Below the pieces are notes generated by a model. The model ran no database searches, was not told where the DNA came from, and was given only the letters and a program-made list of their open reading frames with translations. The position numbers and the translations under genes are program-made. Below are positions 17,164-23,085 of a DNA stretch of 64,000 nt, in pieces. The stretch is taken from NCBI RefSeq assembly GCF_002001105.1, contig NZ_MUNP01000034.1, positions 83,515-147,514 on the forward strand, in the 5' to 3' direction. How positions within the stretch are numbered: the first letter of the stretch is position 1; each line of letters begins with the position of its first letter. The DNA is from Rhodanobacter sp. C06. GTDB lineage: Bacteria; Pseudomonadota; Gammaproteobacteria; Xanthomonadales; Rhodanobacteraceae.

Positions 17164-17231
17164 AGGATAGTCAGCGGCCGCCGCGCGCCGCCAATGAAAA
17201 GACGGCAAGTAGGCATAACCGACGGTTGTGG
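17164..17231 (-). promoter_or_regulatory. predicted dgcN promoter with LysR-type operator in the dgcN/LysR divergent region
   Basis: On the minus strand: operator block 17192-17231 with the palindrome AACCGTCGGTT, a TTGGCG -35 (17189-17194), a 19-base spacer, and extended -10 TGAC-TATCCT (-10 at 17164-17169). Over 40 bases the operator differs from the ggt copy mainly in a ten-base central stretch. It lies about 90 bases upstream of the LysR ATG on the other strand, the classic position for a LysR regulator that activates the divergent gene and represses its own. Confidence 0.7.
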
Positions 17232-17320
17232 ATGCGCCATGCATTGCAGGTACGAGTTTGCCTGCAAAAACAATATGTGCTGCACTCGAACGGTCACGCC
17301 GCGAACCGGACGGGAAGGCT

Positions 17321-18226
17321 ATGCGCCTGCGCTACATCGAGTTGTTCCATGCCGTGCTGAGCACCGGCAGCCTGACCGGGGCGGCGAGCCTGCTGAACAT
17401 CTCGCAGCCGGCCGCGAGCAAAGCCTTGCAGCAGGCCGAGAACCATCTGGGCTTCGCGCTGTTCAGCCGTGTGCGCGGCCGCTTGCAACCGACCCAGCAG
17501 GCGTTGCTGATGCGCCACCACATCGACCGCATCATGCGGGAGATGTACGACTTGCAGCGCCTCTCGGCGAACATCACCCGGCCCGAGAGCCACCCGTTGC
17601 GGGTGACCTGCACGCCCACGCTGGCGCAGGTGGTGGTGCCCGACGCGATCGCCCGGCTGGGCAAGGTCTATCCCGGCACCATCGTCGAGCTGTACACCCA
17701 GCACTCGGCGGTGATGTGCGAGTCGCTGATGCTGCGCGAAACCGACATCGGGCTCACCCTGCAGGACCTGAGCCACCACGGCCTGCTCCAGCAGGCGCTG
17801 TGCCACGGCAACATCATGGTGGTCGCGCCGCCGGGCTGGTGGTCGGCCCGCGAACTCGCGCGGCCGCTGCCGATCAGCGAGCTGGCCGGCCAGCCGATGA
17901 TCGGCATCACGGTGCAGGATGCACTGGGCAACATGCTGCAGGGCCACCTGGCCAAGATCGCCCCCGCACCGCGCACGAACGTCTGGGTGCAGACCTACCA
18001 GCTGGCCTGCGCGCTGGTCGCGCGCGGCGGCGGACTGGCGCTGGTGGACCCCTTCACCGCGCGCTGCAGCAAGGAACCGCTGCAGATGCGCCCGTTGAAA
18101 CTGCAGCTCGACGTCACCCTGCATGCCGCCTTCCGCTCGGACAACCCGTTGAACGCGGTGCAGCGGCGCTTCCTCGACTACGTGCGCGACTTCGCGCAGG
18201 GCCTGCTGGCGGCCGGGGCGGCGTAG
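17321..18226 (+). CDS. LysR family transcriptional regulator (candidate regulator of dgcN, ggt and the TBDR)
   Basis: 301 residues. The N-terminal winged helix-turn-helix covers about residues 1-60 (RYIELFHAVLSTGSLTGAAS, SQPAASKALQQAE), followed by a LysR substrate-binding domain to the C-terminus. The ATG at 17321 has AAGG at -9; the open frame extends upstream to 17228 but without LysR-like sequence. It is divergent from dgcN, with an operator-like palindrome between. In published D-glutamate clusters a regulator accompanies dgcN, but I cannot show orthology. Inferred ligand: D-glutamate or a related amino acid. Confidence 0.9.
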   Translation: MRLRYIELFHAVLSTGSLTGAASLLNISQPAASKALQQAENHLGFALFSRVRGRLQPTQQALLMRHHIDRIMREMYDLQRLSANITRPESHPLRVTCTPTLAQVVVPDAIARLGKVYPGTIVELYTQHSAVMCESLMLRETDIGLTLQDLSHHGLLQQALCHGNIMVVAPPGWWSARELARPLPISELAGQPMIGITVQDALGNMLQGHLAKIAPAPRTNVWVQTYQLACALVARGGGLALVDPFTARCSKEPLQMRPLKLQLDVTLHAAFRSDNPLNAVQRRFLDYVRDFAQGLLAAGAA

Positions 18227-18338
18227 TCCCGAGCCTCTCCCGTTGGCCGGGGCGAACCTTCGGACAGGCCCTCAAGCGTCGCCACGACTTCGCCGATACA
18301 GCGACGAGGGCCATGCCGGCCGTGAGGGGAAACGCAAC

Positions 18339-18749
18339 GTGGACATCGAGCGGTTCAAGAAGGAGCACGCGGATCTGATGGCGGCGGTGACGTCCCTGCG
18401 CGAGCTGGTACAGCATGGGGTCGGCGAGCGGGCCGATGCCATCCACCGGCAGCTGTCGGCGATGAATTCCGCGATCAAGCTGCATCTCGCCGCGGAGGAC
18501 CGGATGCTCTATCCGGCCCTGATGAAGGCGGCCGATCCAGCCGTCGCGCAAACCGGGCGGCAGTTCCAGGAAGAGATGGGCGGGCTGGCCGCCGCCTACA
18601 TGGCGTTCGCCGCGCGCTGGAATCTGGCCGGCAAGATTGCCGCGGACCCGCGGGGATTCCGCGACGACGCCAACGACGTGTTCAAGGCGCTGCACCTGCG
18701 CGTGCAGCGCGAGAACCGGGAACTGTATCCGCTGGCGGAACGCCTGTAG
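18339..18749 (+). CDS. hemerythrin HHE domain protein
   Basis: 136 residues from a GTG at 18339 with GAGGGGA about ten bases before it; an upstream TTG at 18243 would add an unlikely Arg/Gly-rich tail. The four-helix HHE fold is suggested by FKKEHADLMAAV near the N-terminus, LHLAAEDRMLYPAL in the middle and RVQRENRELYPLAERL at the end, which supply His and Glu ligands for a di-iron site. Such proteins bind oxygen, nitric oxide or store iron; which applies here cannot be read. It is a cytosolic protein with no signal, about 110 bases after the LysR gene. Confidence 0.8.
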   Translation: MDIERFKKEHADLMAAVTSLRELVQHGVGERADAIHRQLSAMNSAIKLHLAAEDRMLYPALMKAADPAVAQTGRQFQEEMGGLAAAYMAFAARWNLAGKIAADPRGFRDDANDVFKALHLRVQRENRELYPLAERL

Positions 18750-18825
18750 CGCACCGGGCAGGCGGATCGACGGCAGGGCAGGCGGCGCCCCGGACCATGG
18801 ATGAGATGGCTGCGGGGCGGGTGAC

Positions 18826-19185
18826 TCATTCGGGTCGGTGGCACACGAATTCGACCAGCCGCCCGTCCGGGTCGCGCAGGTAGCCGGCGTAGTAGTTCGG
18901 GTGGATGTGCGGGGCGAGCGTGGGGGCGCGGTCGAGCCGATGCCCCGCAGCCTCCGCCGTCGCGTAGATCCGGTCGACCAGCGCCCGGTTGGCGACGCCG
19001 AACGCGAAGTGGACATGTGCCGACGGTTCGCCCGCCACGATGAAGAAATCCAGATCGCGATCATTGCCAAAACCCTTGGCGGCGCCATCGACCTTCCGTT
19101 CGTACCCGAGCGGGGCAAGCACGTCGCCGTAGAAGCGCAGGTTGGCGTCGAGGTCGCGGGTTTGCAGTTCGAGATGGTCGATCAT
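18826..19185 (-). CDS. VOC (glyoxalase/bleomycin resistance) family protein
   Basis: 119 residues, one vicinal-oxygen-chelate domain made of two beta-alpha-beta-beta-beta units. The protein begins MIDHLELQTRDLDANLRFYG, and His and Glu metal ligands are likely at H4, in the HVHFAF segment and near the C-terminal YLRDPDGRLVEFVCH. It starts at 19185, divergent from the Lrp regulator gene with 127 bases between. Single-domain VOC proteins of this type act on small metabolites; the substrate is unknown. Confidence 0.85.
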   Translation of the reverse strand: MIDHLELQTRDLDANLRFYGDVLAPLGYERKVDGAAKGFGNDRDLDFFIVAGEPSAHVHFAFGVANRALVDRIYATAEAAGHRLDRAPTLAPHIHPNYYAGYLRDPDGRLVEFVCHRPE

Positions 19186-19312
19186 GTCAGTGCCTGCCAG
19201 TGGTTGGGCCGTTTCCGGAGTGCAGGCATGATCGTGGTTCGTGCTGCGGTTCGGCCGCACAATCCGGCCGTTCACGGTTGCCGCGCCGCGATGGGTGCCG
19301 TTAAGGTGCGGC

Positions 19313-19783
19313 ATGGCTGAAGAACCCCTGCTCGACGATTTCGATCGCGCGATCTTGCGGCGCGTGCAACGCGACGCCCGCGCCACCGGCGAGGATATCG
19401 GAGCCGCCATCGGCCTCTCCGCAGCAGCCGTGCAGCGGCGGCTCAAACGTCTGCGCCAGCTTGGCGTGATTGCCGCGGAGGTCGCGGTCGTCGACCCGGC
19501 GGCGGTGGGTCAGGCGATGGGTTTCATCGTCGGCGTGGAGATGGAGCGCGAGCGTGCGGATGTGCTCGACGCGTTCCGTCGCCAGGCGCGCACCGACCCC
19601 AACGTGCAGCAGTGCTACTACGTCACCGGTGGGACGGACTTCGTGCTGGTCGTGGTGGCGCGCGACATGGCCGACTTCGAGGCGTTCACCCGGCGCCTGC
19701 TGCTCGAAAACGAGAACATCCGCCGCTACACCACGAACGTGGTGATGGCGCGCGACAAGGTGGGGCTGGCGGTGCCGGTGTAG
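19313..19783 (+). CDS. Lrp/AsnC family transcriptional regulator
   Basis: 156 residues: an N-terminal AsnC-type helix-turn-helix (LDDFDRAILRRVQRDARATG; AAIGLSAAAVQRRLKRLRQL) and a C-terminal RAM ligand-binding domain (VQQCYYVTGGTDFVLVVVAR). ATG 19313 chosen because the protein then starts MAEEPLLDDFD. It stands next to, and convergent with, the kynurenine genes kynU and ACMSD. Lrp-type KynR regulators control kynurenine genes in Pseudomonas and Burkholderia, so this may be a local KynR; that role is inferred from position only. Confidence 0.9.
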   Translation: MAEEPLLDDFDRAILRRVQRDARATGEDIGAAIGLSAAAVQRRLKRLRQLGVIAAEVAVVDPAAVGQAMGFIVGVEMERERADVLDAFRRQARTDPNVQQCYYVTGGTDFVLVVVARDMADFEAFTRRLLLENENIRRYTTNVVMARDKVGLAVPV

Positions 19784-19854
19784 CGGTCCAGCCGCGATCC
19801 CGCGCTCGGCAAATGCCGGGCAATCGGCGAGATGGTCAACGCCCCCTCGCGTTT

Positions 19855-19931
19855 CAGAAACCCGGGTCAGAAACCCGGGTCAGAGTGCACTTCAGAAACC
19901 CGGGTCAAGAAACCCGGGTCAGAGTGCACTT
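19855..19931. repeat. tandem array of CAGAAACCCGGGT units
   Basis: Two near-identical 38-39 base blocks in tandem (19855-19892 and 19893-19931). Each holds two copies of CAGAAACCCGGGT followed by CAGAGTGCACTT. The array fills the middle of the 202-base gap between the Lrp gene and kynU. ACCCGGGT and GTGCAC are themselves palindromes, so the array can fold in several ways. It looks like an expanded copy of a dispersed intergenic repeat. Confidence 0.85.
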
Positions 19932-19985
19932 CCGAGCGACCGCTAGGGTCGAAAGCGGGCATTTACGATCAACGTGTCTGGTGTG

Positions 19986-21260
19986 TCAGCCGCGGCTCCA
20001 CGCTTGCACCGCCCCCGCGAACGCCAGGCAATCCGCGTGGCGGTTGTACAGCGGCGCGGGCGAGATGCGGATCACGTCGGGTTCGCGCCAGTCGCCGATC
20101 ACGCCGTGCTCCATCAGGTGCTCGAACAGTGCGCGGCCACGTGCGCGGCCGCCGAGCACACGGATCGACAGCTGGGCACCGCGGCGCATGGGATCGGCCG
20201 GCGTCACCACCTCCAGTACGTCGGCGAGTTGCGTGTTCACCAGCCACTCCAGATAGCCGGTGAGCTGCAGCGACTTCTCGCGCAGCGTGCCCATGCCGGC
20301 GCGATGGAAGATGTCCAGCGACACGCGCAACGGCGCAAGCGCGAGGATCGGCGGGTTGGACAGTTGCCAGCCGTCGGCACCGGGCGTGGGCACGAACTCG
20401 GGGCCCATCAGGAAGCGCGACGACTTGTCGTGGCCCCACCAGCCGGCGAAGCGCGGCAGTGTGGCGCGCGCATGACGTTCGTGCACGAAGGCGCCGCCCA
20501 CCGCGCCGGGGCCGGCGTTGAGGTACTTGTAGCTGCACCAGATCGCGAAGTCGGCGCCGCTGTCGTGCAATTGCAACGGCAGGTTGCCCACGGCGTGCGC
20601 GAGGTCGAAGCCCACCGTGCAGCCGTGCCGGTGGCCGAGTTCCGTGATCGCCTTGAGATCGAAAGCCTGGCCACTGCGGTATTGCACGCCGGGCAACAGC
20701 ACCAGCGCGATGCGCGAGCCGTGTTCGGCCAGCGCGCGCTCGATCGCGGCCATCGACAGCGTGCCGTTCGGTTCGTCGGCCTCGAGTTCGATCAAGGCAT
20801 CGGCGGGATCGTAGCCGTGGAAGCGCACCTGCGATTCCAGCGCGTAGCGGTCGGTGGGAAAGGCGCCGGCCTCCATCAGGATCGCAGGGCGTTCGGCGGT
20901 GGGCCGGTAGAAACTCACCATCATCAGGTGCAGGTTCACGCCCAAGGTGTTCATCGCCACCACTTCGGACGGCTGCGCGCCCACCACTTCGGCGAGGTGG
21001 TCGCGCACGAACTCGTGGTAGTCCATCCACGGCAGGCGGCCCTTGAAGTGGCCTTCCACGCCGAGCTGCGCCCAGTCGTCCAGTTCGGCGGCCAGCGCGG
21101 CGCGCACCGCGCGTGGCTGCAGACCCAGCGAGTTGCCGCAGAAATAGGCACTGTCGCGGCCCGCGTGCGGCGGGATCAGGAACTCGTCGCGAAACGCGCG
21201 CAGCGGGTCGGCCGCATCGGCGGCCTGGGCCCAGGCGGCGGTGGCTTGGTAGTCGGACAT
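19986..21260 (-). CDS. kynU: kynureninase
   Basis: PLP-dependent hydrolysis of kynurenine (or 3-hydroxykynurenine) to anthranilate (or 3-hydroxyanthranilate) and alanine. 424 residues, the usual length. The cofactor lysine lies in CSYKYLNAGPG, preceded by the Asp of FDLAHAVGN; YFCGNSLGLQP near the N-terminus and GWWGHDKSSRF are also family blocks. Starts at ATG 21260. It is in the same direction as the ACMSD gene and a small exported protein gene upstream; with ACMSD it implies aerobic tryptophan breakdown through 3-hydroxyanthranilate, although kmo and haaO are not in the window. Confidence 0.95.
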   Translation of the reverse strand: MSDYQATAAWAQAADAADPLRAFRDEFLIPPHAGRDSAYFCGNSLGLQPRAVRAALAAELDDWAQLGVEGHFKGRLPWMDYHEFVRDHLAEVVGAQPSEVVAMNTLGVNLHLMMVSFYRPTAERPAILMEAGAFPTDRYALESQVRFHGYDPADALIELEADEPNGTLSMAAIERALAEHGSRIALVLLPGVQYRSGQAFDLKAITELGHRHGCTVGFDLAHAVGNLPLQLHDSGADFAIWCSYKYLNAGPGAVGGAFVHERHARATLPRFAGWWGHDKSSRFLMGPEFVPTPGADGWQLSNPPILALAPLRVSLDIFHRAGMGTLREKSLQLTGYLEWLVNTQLADVLEVVTPADPMRRGAQLSIRVLGGRARGRALFEHLMEHGVIGDWREPDVIRISPAPLYNRHADCLAFAGAVQAWSRG

Positions 21261-21286
21261 CGGGGTTCCTGCGTGGGGTGCCAGCC

Positions 21287-21343
21287 GTAGGAGCGGCTTC
21301 AGCCGCGACCCCGGCGTTGTATCGTGGCTGAAGCCGCTCCTAC
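21287..21343. repeat. 18-bp perfect hairpin (GTAGGAGCGGCTTCAGCC palindrome)
   Basis: Arms 21287-21304 and 21326-21343 are perfect inverted copies around a 21-base loop. The element lies between kynU and the exported-protein gene and overlaps that gene's stop codon. GTAGGAGCGGCTTCAGCC-type palindromes are widespread intergenic elements in xanthomonads and pseudomonads; a related head is seen at 6621. Confidence 0.85.
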
Positions 21344-21861
21344 TGCAGTCGTGCGGCGACCGCATCGCAGCCGCGGTCGAACGCGGCGATCCAGGCGGCG
21401 CCGGCCTGGCTCTGCTGGGGACGCACGCAGCGCAACTGGATCGCGTGGCCGTCCTTGAACCAGTAGCGCTCGCGGTAGCTGGACGCCACGCCGGCTTCGC
21501 GCGCGGTGTAGCTGTAACTGTTCGGCTCGGGCGCCTTCGCCACGGTCTGGTAGCCGGGCAACGCCATCGCCGCGGCGGTGGCCTGGTCCATCCAGGCAAG
21601 GAAGCCGTTGATGTCGGGCACCTGCTTCACCGTCACGGTCACGCGGGCCAGCAGGACGTGGCCGGTGGGCGAGGGATCGGGCACCTGGAACGCGCGCACT
21701 TCCGGGTCGCCGTCGGTCTGCATGATGTCCAGCCAGCCGTCCGGCGTGCTGAAGTTCACGCTTCCGTTGGCCATGCTGACATCGGCGGCGGGGGCAGGTG
21801 TGGCGGCCAGCAGGCCGACGGCAAGCGCGATGGCGGAAACGGTCGAGCGCAGATAACCCAT
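21340..21861 (-). CDS. small exported protein of unknown function
   Basis: 173 residues with a clear signal peptide (MGYLRSTVSAIALAVGLLAA, cleavage near APAAD). The mature part starts with SVNFSTPDGWLDIMQTDGDPEV, resembling PsbP/DUF1795-like small periplasmic domains that open with a folded beta-sheet, but I cannot assign a family firmly. Two Cys are present near the C-terminus (LRCVRPQ, RGCDAV) and may form a disulfide. It starts ten bases after the ACMSD stop, so the two are probably cotranscribed. Confidence 0.75.
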   Translation of the reverse strand: MGYLRSTVSAIALAVGLLAATPAPAADVSMANGSVNFSTPDGWLDIMQTDGDPEVRAFQVPDPSPTGHVLLARVTVTVKQVPDINGFLAWMDQATAAAMALPGYQTVAKAPEPNSYSYTAREAGVASSYRERYWFKDGHAIQLRCVRPQQSQAGAAWIAAFDRGCDAVAARLQ

Positions 21862-21871
21862 GCAGATTCCC

Positions 21872-22894
21872 TCAGACGTTGGTGTCGGGTGCGAAGCGGT
21901 GCCTGGGCAGGCCCAGCCATTCCAGCGCGGTGCCGTGGAACAGGCGGGCGCGGGAGGCATCGTCCAGCCCGAGGGCCTCGATGCCGCTGCCGGGCTCCTG
22001 TTCGCCCAGCGGGAAAGGATAGTCGGTGCCCAGCATCACCTGCTCGACGCCCGTCACATCCAGCAACCAGCGCAGCGCCTGGTCGTCGTGCACGCAGGAG
22101 TCGAAATAGAAGCGCTTGAGGTATTCGCGCGGGTTGCGCGGGTTGTCCGTGGCCACCAGGTCGGGGCGCATCTTGAAGCCGTGCTCGATGCGGCCGATCG
22201 TCCACGGGAAGCTGCCGCCGCCGTGGGCCAGCATCACGCGCAGCTTCGGCAGCCGTTCCAGCACGCCGCCGAAGGCGAGGCAGCAGGCCGCGCGCGATTG
22301 CTCGGCGGGCATGCCCACCAGCCACGGCATCCAGTACTTCGGCATGCTGGCCATGCCCATCATGTCCCACGGGTGCACCAGCACCGCGGCGCCGAGATCG
22401 GCGGCGGCCTCGAAGAACGGGAACAGCTCCGGCGCGTCGAGATTCCAGTCGTTGCAGTGCGAACCGATCTGCACGCCTTGCAGGCCCAGTTCGTCGATGC
22501 AGCGCTCCAGTTCGCGGATAGCGAGGTTCGGCGCCTGCAGCGGCACCGTGGCTATGCCGGCGTAGTGGCGCGGGAAGTCGCGGCACATGCCGGCCATGTG
22601 GTCGTTGAGGTGCCGGTGCAACTCCAGCGCCTGGTGGCCCGGCGCCCAATAGGAGAACAGCACCGGCACGGTGGAGATCACCTGCACATCGACGCCGAAG
22701 CGGGCGTAATCGTCGATGCGGGTCTGCGGATCGAAGGCGGAATCCCACACCTCGCGAAAGAACTTGCCGTCCTTGTAGATGCGGTGGCGGCCGTCGGTAT
22801 GGGTCATCACCGGGAAGCGCTCGTCGCCGTACTTGGCGGCGAGGTTCGGCCAGTCGCGGGGCAGGATGTGCGCGTGGGTGTCGATCTTGAGCAT
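21872..22894 (-). CDS. 2-amino-3-carboxymuconate-6-semialdehyde decarboxylase (ACMSD)
   Basis: Amidohydrolase-superfamily zinc decarboxylase, 340 residues. It diverts the ring-opened product of 3-hydroxyanthranilate away from quinolinate toward aminomuconate semialdehyde. The metal-binding HAH motif is H7-A-H9 in IDTHAHILP; further ligands are in LVHPWDM and the Asp of GTDYPFPLG. The segment MLAHGGGSFPW is typical of ACMSD. It lies upstream of kynU in the same direction, supporting a kynurenine catabolic unit, and is divergent from the kinase gene at 23086. Confidence 0.93.
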   Translation of the reverse strand: MLKIDTHAHILPRDWPNLAAKYGDERFPVMTHTDGRHRIYKDGKFFREVWDSAFDPQTRIDDYARFGVDVQVISTVPVLFSYWAPGHQALELHRHLNDHMAGMCRDFPRHYAGIATVPLQAPNLAIRELERCIDELGLQGVQIGSHCNDWNLDAPELFPFFEAAADLGAAVLVHPWDMMGMASMPKYWMPWLVGMPAEQSRAACCLAFGGVLERLPKLRVMLAHGGGSFPWTIGRIEHGFKMRPDLVATDNPRNPREYLKRFYFDSCVHDDQALRWLLDVTGVEQVMLGTDYPFPLGEQEPGSGIEALGLDDASRARLFHGTALEWLGLPRHRFAPDTNV

Positions 22895-23085
22895 CCAGGC
22901 AGTTTAGAGCCTCGGGACACGAGCAGTCGTGCCGCGTACGCACAATGCGGGGCCGGCGCGGCGCCGATCCGTTGGCGGGAGGCGGGTGCCGCTGCGGGTC
23001 CGGCACATGCGCACCGGGCTTGCAGAAGCCTATACTTCCCGGCCTGAAAGCGTGTCAGGGAGCGACGCGCACAGGGGGAAAAGCC

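Noticed and set aside
19800..19960. CRISPR-like repeats near kynU
   Set aside because: Units are contiguous 12-13 base tandem repeats without unique spacers, so not a CRISPR array.
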